Positions 1 through 7,582 of a DNA stretch of 15,023 bases are shown piece by piece. Position numbers and translations under genes: made by a program. The notes beneath the pieces are model-generated. The model did no database searches, was not told the origin of the DNA, and saw only the letters and a list, made by a program, of their open reading frames with translations. How positions within the stretch are numbered: position 1 is the first letter of the stretch; each line of letters opens with the position of its first letter. Origin of the DNA: JBBIKU01 sp037445245 (GTDB lineage Bacteria; Chloroflexota; Anaerolineae; Anaerolineales; Anaerolineaceae); contig JBBIKU010000046.1 of assembly GCA_037445245.1 (NCBI GenBank), forward strand, positions 1-15,023, read 5' to 3'.

Positions 1-1115
1 TGAAGGTACTCTTCTTCGCCAACACCGCCTGGTATTTGTACAATTTTCGGCTGGCGCTGGCTGAAGCCCTGCGCCAGCGCGGCTGCGAAGTGGTGCTGGT
101 CTCGCCGCCGGGTGAACACAGCCAGAAACTGGAAGCCGCCGGTTTTCGCTGGCTGCCTTTCCCGCTTTCGCGCCAGGGCGTCAATCCGCTGCGGGAGTTG
201 TGGACCATCTACCGGCTGTGGAAACTTTACCGCCGCCAAAAGCCGGATGTGGTGCATCATTTCACCATCAAGTGTGTGTTATACGGCTCGCTGGCGGCGC
301 GTCTGGCTGGCGTGCCGGGCGTGATCAACGCCGTCACCGGCTTGGGCTATGTGTTTACCACGAACACATGGAAGACCTTGCCTCTGCAATGGCTTGCACG
401 AAATTTCTATAAACTGGCTTTAAAGAAGAGCCAGGTTGTTTTCCAAAACCCGGACGACCGGAACGCCTTCATACAACATGGGCTGGTATGCGCTGAACGC
501 ACGCATATCATTCCCGGTTCAGGCGTCGATATCGATCGGTTTCACCTTGCACCGCAGCCGGACGGTACGCCGGTGGTCATTCTGCCAGCGCGCCTGCTGT
601 GGGATAAAGGAGTGGGTGACTTTGTAGAAGCAGCAGCAAAATTGCGCTCACAGAATGTGAATGCCCGCTTCGTTTTGGTCGGCAGCCCTGATCCGGAAAA
701 TCCAGCCTCGCTGCCGCTGACTGTGCTCGAAAAGTGGCAGCAGGAAGGTGTGATAGAATGGTGGGGGTGGCAGGAAGATATGCCCGCGGTTTATGGGCAA
801 GCCAACATTGTATGTTTTCCTTCTCACCGCGAGGGGTTGCCGAAGTCGCTGATCGAGGCAGCAGCCTGCGGGCGGGCTGTGGTGGCAGCGGACGTGCCGG
901 GGTCGCGCGAAGTGGTTCGTCATGGTGAAAATGGTTTTCTTGTGCCCGCCGCCGATCCGCTGAGCCTGGCTGAGCGGCTGCGGGTGCTGATTGCAGATCG
1001 ATCCCTTTGCTTGAAGATGGGAAAAAAGGGAAGAAAATTTGTCGAACAAAATTTTGCCTCGCGGGTAATCATCGACCAAACGCTTTCGATTTATTCCCAA
1101 ATGCATCCCAACTAG
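1..1115 (+). CDS. GT4 family glycosyltransferase, PglA/CapM-like (first base of start codon outside window)
   Basis: This is probably a cytoplasmic GT-B retaining glycosyltransferase that adds an early sugar to a polyprenyl-PP-linked acceptor. The frame is open from the first base: 'TG' at 1-2 followed by codons reading KVLFFANTAWYLYNFRL is the usual N-terminus of this group. The real start is therefore almost certainly the xTG whose first base lies just outside, giving about 371 residues; the in-frame TTG at 36 is internal. The segment FTIKCVLYGSLAARLAG followed by the GLGYVF motif resembles PglA/CapM enzymes. The donor-site features are PARLLWDKG (about 196-204 in full-length numbering) and an intact E-x7-E motif in EGLPKSLIE (E278, E286). 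The stop at 1113-1115 lies 12 bases before the WecA-like gene, which supports a shared transcript and a role just after chain initiation. GT4 membership is firm; the sugar and linkage are unknown. Confidence 0.9.
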   Translation, partial: KVLFFANTAWYLYNFRLALAEALRQRGCEVVLVSPPGEHSQKLEAAGFRWLPFPLSRQGVNPLRELWTIYRLWKLYRRQKPDVVHHFTIKCVLYGSLAARLAGVPGVINAVTGLGYVFTTNTWKTLPLQWLARNFYKLALKKSQVVFQNPDDRNAFIQHGLVCAERTHIIPGSGVDIDRFHLAPQPDGTPVVILPARLLWDKGVGDFVEAAAKLRSQNVNARFVLVGSPDPENPASLPLTVLEKWQQEGVIEWWGWQEDMPAVYGQANIVCFPSHREGLPKSLIEAAACGRAVVAADVPGSREVVRHGENGFLVPAADPLSLAERLRVLIADRSLCLKMGKKGRKFVEQNFASRVIIDQTLSIYSQMHPN

Positions 1116-1127
1116 CCCATACTGACC

Positions 1128-2180
1128 ATGAGCGATATCCCAACCCGCATAATTTTTGATGAAATTCTAGCCGGGACGGTCTCAGCCCTGCTGCTGGGGT
1201 TCGTGGGTATCAAACTGGCGCGCCGCTGGGGCTGGATCGATGTTCCCGGCAGCCAACCCCACAAAAAACACCGCCAACCCACTCCGCTTGCCGGCGGAAT
1301 TATTATTTTTCTCAGCCTGGGTATTTTGGTGCCGTTCTTCGGTTTTTGGAAGATGGAAGATTTTTTGCCGCTGGCAGTCCCGGCGCTGATCGTGTTCCTT
1401 TTCGGTTCCTGGGACGACTCGAAAAAGATACCTCCCTGGGGTAAATTAGTCGGGCAAATGCTTGCCGCGATTGTTTTTATCCTGCTGGGCGAAAAAGTGC
1501 GCATCATCAAACCCGACTTTTTGGGATTGCGGGCGTTCGAGCCTCATTTGTGGCTGAACTGGCTGATCACCATTATCTGGATTGTGGGGATAACCAACGC
1601 CTATAACTTCGTCGACAGCATGGATGGCTTGGCAGTTGGTTTGGGTGCAGCCGCCCTGGCTTTCTTTCTGCTGGCGATGTTGATGTCGGGGCAGACCACC
1701 CTGGCGCAGTTTACTGCCCTGCTGTTCGGGATCGTGTTCGGGCTTCTTATCTACAATTCGCCGCCGGCACATTGTTTTTTAGGGGATTCGGGCACCCAGC
1801 TTTTGGGGTTTCTGCTTGCCGGGGTTGCCATTTTATATGAACCCATCCCCACCGATCAGGCTTCCTCCTGGTTTGTCCCAATCCTGATCATGGGTGTGCC
1901 CATCTTCGATACCTGTCTGGTTGTATTTTCACGGCTGCGCAGAGGTACGCCTATTTATCGGTCGAACCGCGATCATACCTATCATCGATTGGTGTTTTTT
2001 GGATTTGACCAACACCGCTCGGTGGTNNNNNNNNNNNNNNNNNNACTGGATTGTCTGGCGTTTATTGCCCTATCGCAAACTTGGCTGATTGCCAACGCGA
2101 TCTTCATCGCTTTGGTGCTCGCCGGAATCATCATCGTATTGGTATTCGATCATTCAAAGGTCTGGGATCCTGACGCCTAG
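1128..2180 (+). CDS. WecA/MraY-type polyprenyl-phosphate sugar-1-phosphate transferase
   Basis: This integral membrane enzyme of the glycosyltransferase 4 (PNPT) superfamily transfers a sugar-1-phosphate, often GlcNAc-1-P, from a UDP-sugar to polyprenyl phosphate, which starts lipid-linked glycan synthesis. The protein is about 350 residues with roughly ten hydrophobic segments, normal for the family. Visible motifs are VPGSQPHKKH and PTPLAGG near residues 40-60, the Mg-binding WDDSKK (D96, D97), NFVDSMDGLAVG (D163, D166), GDSGTQ (219-224) and DHTYHRL (282-288), which corresponds to the HxHH loop. The variants VDSMDG and DHTYHRL depart slightly from the E. coli forms. An 18-N gap covers residues 300-306; residue 300 must be Val because its codon reads GTN. 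The hydrophobic tail after the gap continues in frame to a normal stop. WecA-like is favoured over MraY because no murein genes are nearby. Confidence 0.92.
   Translation: MSDIPTRIIFDEILAGTVSALLLGFVGIKLARRWGWIDVPGSQPHKKHRQPTPLAGGIIIFLSLGILVPFFGFWKMEDFLPLAVPALIVFLFGSWDDSKKIPPWGKLVGQMLAAIVFILLGEKVRIIKPDFLGLRAFEPHLWLNWLITIIWIVGITNAYNFVDSMDGLAVGLGAAALAFFLLAMLMSGQTTLAQFTALLFGIVFGLLIYNSPPAHCFLGDSGTQLLGFLLAGVAILYEPIPTDQASSWFVPILIMGVPIFDTCLVVFSRLRRGTPIYRSNRDHTYHRLVFFGFDQHRSVXXXXXXXLDCLAFIALSQTWLIANAIFIALVLAGIIIVLVFDHSKVWDPDA
2027..2044. other. Assembly gap of 18 Ns inside the WecA-like gene
   Basis: Eighteen undetermined bases lie in a membrane-helix region of the WecA-like protein. The number is divisible by three, and the downstream frame encodes a plausible hydrophobic helix (LDCLAFIALSQTWLIANAIF) ending in a normal stop. 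The frame is therefore probably right, although the true gap length could differ by whole codons. Confidence 0.99.
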
Positions 2181-2198
2181 CCCATCGAGCCGAAACGG

Positions 2199-4877
2199 AT
2201 GACCATATTTCGTAAGTTGACCGCGCTTCCACCGCCCAGGATGGTGTTTGGATGGTTTGCGATCCTCACCGCTGTCGGTCTGGCGCCTGCTATCCTTGCC
2301 ATTCTTCACATCCCCGCCGACCCCAAACGTGTCGTCCTGTTTGGCTTTTCTACGGAGCGTTTGCTTCTGCTGAGCGCCTCGTTCTGTGTTTTTGTGGCTT
2401 TATTGGTTGCGGGTGTGTTGGTGCTGCGAAATGAGCGCTTTTTTCGCCCCCTTGAGAACAAATTATTCCACACCGCGAAGCGGAAAAGCCGGACGATATA
2501 CACCCTGATCGGACTTGCGATCGTTTTGTGGGTGTTGCTGTGGATCCCTGCTTCCCGCTACGGTCATCTGCAACCGTATATGGAGCGGACGCGACCGTTA
2601 TGGATCTGGTTGATGGTCTGCCTTGTCGTTTGCATTACATTGATTCGACATCTTTACGCCGAGGTTGACGCAACCCGAATTAAACTGACTCGTTCGAGTG
2701 TTTTGCGTTGGCTGCTAACCAGCGTGATTTTCTTCCTGGTCGTCGCCGGCGGATATTTCTATGCCGACCCCGCCAATTCGAGCGAAGTATTGTATGAAGC
2801 AGGTGTGCCGGTTTTAAATGAACAAATCTGGCTGGCATTGTTTGTGGGACTTATCCTCTGGGGTGTTGAAAATCATTTTAACCACCGCCTTTCCCCGCCC
2901 ACCCCTGTTCAGGCTCAACGAAGAGAAACCAAGCTCGATATCGTCCTGTTCTTTGCCGTTTTTCTGCTCTCCGCCTTTCTGTGGTCACGCGAACCGGTGC
3001 GCCCTAGTTATTTTGGTCCGGGGCCGTACCCGCCCGATCACAGCTTATTCCCCTACTCCGACGCTGCCGCGTTCGATATTGCCAGCCAGTACGCCTACGA
3101 TGGTCAGGGGATCAATGCGGGAAGGGGTTATTATCGCGGCTTATACCCGGCGTTTCTGGTTTATCTACATACCGCAGTGGGACAGGATTACCAAAAGCTC
3201 ATGGCGTTGCAGGCGGCGTTGTATGCCGTTTTTCCCGCCATCATTTATTTGCTGGTGAAAGCCTTGAGCAACCGTCCCGTCAGTGTTGCGGCTGCGCTGA
3301 TGACCGCTTTTCGGGGAATTAACGCCATCGCTTCGGCGAGTTGGATCAACAGCGACAATCCCAAACAAATGATGACCGACTTCCCAACCGCTATTGGGAT
3401 AAGCTTGTGTTGCCTGTTGGTGGTGCTGGCTATGAAAAAACCTGCCTGGCGTTATTTCTATATTCTTCTGGCGGGCGGCGCCATCGGTCTGACCAGCCTG
3501 TTGCGCACCAATGCCTTAATGGTTATCCCATTCATGGTATTGCTTCTTTTTATCCATTATTGGCGCAACTTTGGGCGCTGGCTGGTGATGATTGTCTTCT
3601 TGCTGGCAGGCAGTCTGCTATCCGTTTACCCGTGGGGTTTGCGCAATCAAAATGCTGGCATGGATTCGATCCAAAGCATGTATTTGGGCAAGTTTCGCAC
3701 TGTCATCCGTAGCAGGTATCCAAGAGCTGCCAGTCCTGCGCCGGCTTCAACCCCATTGCCAGCAATCAGCTCCCCATCAGACCCAGATTTGGACAAACCG
3801 CTCGATCAGGAGGAGGACGATCCCTTCGTGGTGGGTTTGGATCAGATATTTTTCACCGAACTGATCGAAGAAAACCCCCAACTCAATCGGGCAGCGAATG
3901 TGGTCTCATTTGTGACTGAACTGACCTATCACAATATCGCCACCTCCTTGTTGATCATCCCTACGGATTCATATTTTTATCGCCTGTACCCCATCTTAAG
4001 GCTCGAATATCCTTACTGGGACACCAACTGGGACTGGAGCATCCCGGCGGGGGCGCTGCCCGTTTTAATTTTGAACCTTGGCTTGATATCGTTGGGGATT
4101 GCAGCAGCGTTGCGAAAAAAGGCGATAGGACTCACGCCAGCTTTCATGTTCGCCGGTTACCATCTTGCGAATGGTTTTGCCCGTACCGCCGGCGGCAGGT
4201 ATATCGTTCCGGTGGATTGGGTCGTGGTGGTCTATTATAGTATCGGCTTGTTCGCTGCTCTGACTTGGCTATGGCAATACCTGTCGCTGCGCGGCATGCC
4301 GAAAGAAGAACCGGATTATCTGGAGCAGCCGGAAGTCCCATTCAGGTTATCCCTTGCCGTGCGGCAGGTCATTCTGGCAGCCCTCTTGACGCTCGGCATC
4401 GGCACGGTGATCCCCGCTTCCGAATGGTTGCATGTGCGGGAGCAGCCACTTACCACCCCCGTTGATTGGTTGGACGAATTGGAAAGGAGCGCTGTTTTTC
4501 ATCAGGAATTTTCTCGAACCGAGATCGAGAATTTTCTGCAAAATGATGCTGCCTTCATCTCGGAGGGCAGGTTGTTGTATCCCCGCTTCATGAAGGCGGA
4601 CGAGAGAATCTTCAAGTCTCGAAAGAGCGATACGTATCGTGCCCGCCCTTTCCCGCGGCTGGCGTTTGAATTACTGAAACACAAAGAAGTTTCGGGAATG
4701 GTTTTGGAAATCGAGGAATCACCCTCCAACATCCCCAGCGGGAGCAGGGTCATCGTGATCGGTTGCCTAGGCGAAAGGCAAGGGGATGCCCACCTGCTCG
4801 CCATCATGGAGGGAGAACCCCGTGCTATTTGGGGATCGCGCCGATTGGACCAATGCAAATCATTGTCGGAAGAATAA
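2199..4877 (+). CDS. Large polytopic GT-C-like membrane protein, first of a tandem paralogous pair
   Basis: This 892-residue membrane protein belongs to no family I can name in full. Its core resembles GT-C (GT39/ArnT-like) glycosyltransferases, which use polyprenyl-phosphate sugars outside the membrane. About six hydrophobic segments (roughly 17-36, 55-76, 99-117, 134-153, 171-188, 210-223) precede a further helix at 247-262 and a loop with PYSDAAAFD (D288, D293), the likely counterpart of the GT-C catalytic Asp. Next come more helices, a Pro/Asp/Glu-rich loop (about 512-541), WDTNWD (607-612), the GT-C-like GGRYIVPVDW (665-674), and a soluble C-terminal domain of about 170 residues with GRLLYPRF (790-797) and cysteines C856 and C886. 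The start is ATG 2199, 18 bases after the WecA-like stop, with only a weak purine tract upstream. The neighbouring gene downstream has the same layout. Catalytic activity is inferred, not shown. Confidence 0.8.
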   Translation: MTIFRKLTALPPPRMVFGWFAILTAVGLAPAILAILHIPADPKRVVLFGFSTERLLLLSASFCVFVALLVAGVLVLRNERFFRPLENKLFHTAKRKSRTIYTLIGLAIVLWVLLWIPASRYGHLQPYMERTRPLWIWLMVCLVVCITLIRHLYAEVDATRIKLTRSSVLRWLLTSVIFFLVVAGGYFYADPANSSEVLYEAGVPVLNEQIWLALFVGLILWGVENHFNHRLSPPTPVQAQRRETKLDIVLFFAVFLLSAFLWSREPVRPSYFGPGPYPPDHSLFPYSDAAAFDIASQYAYDGQGINAGRGYYRGLYPAFLVYLHTAVGQDYQKLMALQAALYAVFPAIIYLLVKALSNRPVSVAAALMTAFRGINAIASASWINSDNPKQMMTDFPTAIGISLCCLLVVLAMKKPAWRYFYILLAGGAIGLTSLLRTNALMVIPFMVLLLFIHYWRNFGRWLVMIVFLLAGSLLSVYPWGLRNQNAGMDSIQSMYLGKFRTVIRSRYPRAASPAPASTPLPAISSPSDPDLDKPLDQEEDDPFVVGLDQIFFTELIEENPQLNRAANVVSFVTELTYHNIATSLLIIPTDSYFYRLYPILRLEYPYWDTNWDWSIPAGALPVLILNLGLISLGIAAALRKKAIGLTPAFMFAGYHLANGFARTAGGRYIVPVDWVVVVYYSIGLFAALTWLWQYLSLRGMPKEEPDYLEQPEVPFRLSLAVRQVILAALLTLGIGTVIPASEWLHVREQPLTTPVDWLDELERSAVFHQEFSRTEIENFLQNDAAFISEGRLLYPRFMKADERIFKSRKSDTYRARPFPRLAFELLKHKEVSGMVLEIEESPSNIPSGSRVIVIGCLGERQGDAHLLAIMEGEPRAIWGSRRLDQCKSLSEE

Positions 4878-4886
4878 GGCGCGGAG

Positions 4887-4906
4887 CGAATATCGAATCT
4901 TCGAAT
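4887..4906 (+). repeat. Three closely spaced CGAAT direct repeats between the tandem paralogues
   Basis: CGAAT occurs at 4887-4891, 4894-4898 and 4902-4906, spaced 7 and 8 bases apart. They lie at the edge of an AT-rich stretch in the longest gap between + strand genes (51 bases). The last two copies also form the short palindrome TCGAATCTTCGA (4893-4904). This could be an operator or part of an internal promoter, but so short a repeat can arise by chance. Confidence 0.25.
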
Positions 4907-4928
4907 AAATATTTTTTCGCACACCTGC

Positions 4929-7559
4929 ATGCCGAATTATTTTCGAAAGCATATGTCCGATAACCGCAAAGCCTTATCCTTTTTTTGGTTCTTTTTGCTG
5001 CCTGCGATCATGGGTGTGTTCGCAATCGGAAGGGTTGTATCGATCCCTTCCGACCCCAAAAAGGCGATCTTGCTGGGATTTTCACTGGAGCGGCTCCTGC
5101 TGCTGGTTATTGTGTTGGGAGTGATTGCTGCCTTTCTGTTTCTTGCATTTCTTTCTTTACGCTCATCCCACAAAATAGAGGCTCTGATCCTGGAACTTGG
5201 CAAAAGGCAGCAACTGCTTCTGGCAATTCTTGCGCTTTCGGCACTTGCCTCGTCCGTTTTTTGGATCCTTCCTCACCTGCCTCCGGAAACGATCCGCTCT
5301 TATCAGGCGTATCTTGAGCGAATCGGAGCGGTGCTCATCTATTTTTCGCTGATCGGTGCTCAACTGATCGCTGGCTTATTATTTTTCTACCATCGAAATC
5401 ATCCGGAGCGGTTAAGGGGAATTATCGGCCGTCCCCGAATTTTGTGCGTTATCAGCATTGGCGCCTTTGCGGCTTTTCTACTGCTGTGGGGATTCGTTGC
5501 ACTGACGGGATACGGGGTATGGCCCGGCAATGCGTTCTGGGGGAAACTGGGTGCGCCGATCGTTGGTTTTCAGCTTATAGCGGCGTATCTTGCCGGAGCT
5601 GTTTTTATTCTTTTATGCCCAAAAATTTTACAGCGCCGTAGCAACGGCGCCCTGATTTCTGTTGACCTGCTGTTGAGTGGGTTGATGTGGGGGATTGCAA
5701 TTTTACTGTGGTTGAATCAGCCGCTCATACCCGGTAAATTTGTCACCGAACCCAGACCTCCCAATTATGCCCTCTATCCCGGTTCGGATTCTGCTGTGTA
5801 TGATCGTAGCGCACAATCCATGTTGATTGGGTATCCCATGCCGAGAGCGATCGACAAGCCACTCTACGTGGCTTATCTGGCGGCATTGAATTACCTTTCT
5901 GGTTCTGATTACGAGCATCTGATCACCTTGCAAGTTGTGGTGATGGCACTGATCCCGGCGATGCTGTACTGGCTGGGCAAATCGCTTCACAGCCGCCCGC
6001 TTGGCTTGCTGGTTGCCTTGCTGAGTATTTTTAAAGAGTCCAACGCCATCGTCACCACCAATCTGATCCAGGTTTCCAATGCCAAGATGATCCTGACCGA
6101 AATGGCGACCATGGCGGGTGTGCTGCTGTTCACGCTTGCCTTTGTGCGCTGGCTGAAAAACCCTTCCGCTCGCCGCCCGGTGCTCTGGGTCGCAGGCGGG
6201 CTGCTGGGCGCGGCGGCGTTGATCCGACTCAATATCCTGGCGGCAATTCCCTTCTTGCTGTTGGCAATCGGATTGGCGCTTAAGTTCAGGCTAAAACAAT
6301 GGGCGCTCTCATCCTGCTTGCTGGTTTTGTTCACCGTCCTCAGCCTTACGCCCTGGCTGGTGCGGAATGGGTACGTTCTTGGAAACCCACTGGCTTTTGT
6401 TATGTCTAAAGCTCGGGGGGTCATAATCAGCAATCGTTATATGCCCGTATTGACCGATCAGGATTCAGACGATCCCAATTACGTCATCCCGTTGGATATC
6501 GAAACCGATGACGAAGAAGAACCAATCGTGGAGCCGCTTGCCCCCCCGGCTGTCACGCCTCGTGGCGAACGCTACCTGGCGTTGGGCGGGAACATGCTGG
6601 ATCATTACCTTCATAATTTGATCGGGATCACCTTCATGCTGCCCCCCACCCCGCTATTTTACGATGCAACCCAGATGATCCGCCTTCGGTATTGGGACAC
6701 CAATTGGGACGGCTATCTGGCGCCGTACGCACCCCTATTTCTGCTGCTCACGCTGGGGCTGATCGCCTTTGGCATCGGCAGTGCCTGTGCCCGCAAAGGC
6801 GTGGCGGGCAGCGCTCCGCTTTTTGTCGTCCTCGGCTACAACCTCTCAAATGCCCTTTCGCTCACCTCAGGAGGGCGCTATTTGGTGCCGATGGATTGGG
6901 GCGCTTATTTGTACTTTGCCATTGGTGTGATGGAATTAATCTTCTGGGTAGCGGCAATCCTTAAGTTGAAGGCGGCCGGGATGGTGGGGGGTGAGCATCC
7001 TGCGATGATCGCTGCTGAAAAATCCAGCAACCCACCAAAACCTTCGATGATCACCGCGGGGCTGGTGGTGGGGTTGTTCCTGAGTGTGGGTTCCATTCCC
7101 GTTTTGTTCGAATCCATCTTCGCGCAGCGCTACCCGGCTGAAGCGCCTACCGCCGAAATGATTGCGACATACCGCAGCACAATCGAAGCGCGCCTTTCCG
7201 ATGCCGAAACTGACCAGAGGCTGTTTCTGTCCGGCGATGAGGCTGTGTGGCTGATTGGCAGGGGGCTCTACCCGCGCTATTTCGAGGCGGGCGATGGCGA
7301 TCTCGAACGGTTCGATGCCCTGCTGGGGACTTTCGATTTCTCACGGGTCACCTTTCAGTTGCTCAATGCGGGGACGCGCAATGTGATTCTCCCCCTCGCG
7401 GATGTGCCGGATTACTTCCCCAACGCCGCGGATGTGGTTGTGGTGGGCTGTAACCAGGAGCGTTACTTTGAAGCGCTTGTGGTGATCGTGCAGGCGGAAG
7501 AGCAGCGTATTTATTTGCGCCCCTCACAACTTCCGATCACCTGTTCTCTCGCCGAATAA
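4929..7559 (+). CDS. Large polytopic GT-C-like membrane protein, second of the tandem paralogous pair
   Basis: This 876-residue membrane protein is paralogous to the preceding gene along its whole length. Shared landmarks are IPSDPKKAILLGFSLERLLLL-type residues between the first two helices (about 39-59), GSDSAVYD (D287, D292) in the first large loop of the GT-C-like core, an acidic loop (about 510-545), YWDTNWD (W589 to D594), GGRYLVPMDW (648-657), and a C-terminal soluble domain with GRGLYPRYF (777-785), C841 and C872. The probable role is transfer of a sugar from a polyprenyl-phosphate donor on the outer membrane face, by analogy to GT39-like enzymes; substrate unknown. ATG 4929 gives an N-terminus of the same length as the paralogue. 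ATG 4953 (MSDNRKAL) is an in-frame alternative, and neither has a clear Shine-Dalgarno. It lies 51 bases after its paralogue and ends 23 bases before the next ATG. Confidence 0.8.
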   Translation: MPNYFRKHMSDNRKALSFFWFFLLPAIMGVFAIGRVVSIPSDPKKAILLGFSLERLLLLVIVLGVIAAFLFLAFLSLRSSHKIEALILELGKRQQLLLAILALSALASSVFWILPHLPPETIRSYQAYLERIGAVLIYFSLIGAQLIAGLLFFYHRNHPERLRGIIGRPRILCVISIGAFAAFLLLWGFVALTGYGVWPGNAFWGKLGAPIVGFQLIAAYLAGAVFILLCPKILQRRSNGALISVDLLLSGLMWGIAILLWLNQPLIPGKFVTEPRPPNYALYPGSDSAVYDRSAQSMLIGYPMPRAIDKPLYVAYLAALNYLSGSDYEHLITLQVVVMALIPAMLYWLGKSLHSRPLGLLVALLSIFKESNAIVTTNLIQVSNAKMILTEMATMAGVLLFTLAFVRWLKNPSARRPVLWVAGGLLGAAALIRLNILAAIPFLLLAIGLALKFRLKQWALSSCLLVLFTVLSLTPWLVRNGYVLGNPLAFVMSKARGVIISNRYMPVLTDQDSDDPNYVIPLDIETDDEEEPIVEPLAPPAVTPRGERYLALGGNMLDHYLHNLIGITFMLPPTPLFYDATQMIRLRYWDTNWDGYLAPYAPLFLLLTLGLIAFGIGSACARKGVAGSAPLFVVLGYNLSNALSLTSGGRYLVPMDWGAYLYFAIGVMELIFWVAAILKLKAAGMVGGEHPAMIAAEKSSNPPKPSMITAGLVVGLFLSVGSIPVLFESIFAQRYPAEAPTAEMIATYRSTIEARLSDAETDQRLFLSGDEAVWLIGRGLYPRYFEAGDGDLERFDALLGTFDFSRVTFQLLNAGTRNVILPLADVPDYFPNAADVVVVGCNQERYFEALVVIVQAEEQRIYLRPSQLPITCSLAE

Positions 7560-7565
7560 GTTCGC

Positions 7566-7574
7566 TGGTACAAT
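7566..7574 (+). promoter_or_regulatory. Possible extended -10 promoter (TGGTACAAT) for a nearly leaderless transcript
   Basis: TG-G-TACAAT matches an extended bacterial -10 element. It sits just after the stop of the preceding gene, with its last base nine bases upstream of ATG 7583. Transcription would begin around 7580-7582, giving almost no leader. No convincing -35 hexamer is present at the normal spacing. The same eight-base core GGTACAAT occurs upstream of the convergent - strand gene. Confidence 0.35.
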
Positions 7575-7582
7575 TGATTTCC

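Noticed and set aside
648..1106. Antisense open frame of 152 codons opposite the first GT4 gene
   Set aside because: It lies opposite the conserved donor-binding domain, and the translation is rich in His, Arg and Pro without domain features.
2027..2044. Possible frameshift or broken WecA-like gene at the N run
   Set aside because: The Ns are an assembly gap; the frame continues correctly, and the downstream hydrophobic tail and stop suit the family.
5633..5650. Perfect 7-base stem with a 4-base loop (GCGCCGT / ACGGCGC)
   Set aside because: It lies inside the second large paralogue and has no following T-tract. A few stems of this size are expected by chance in 15 kb.
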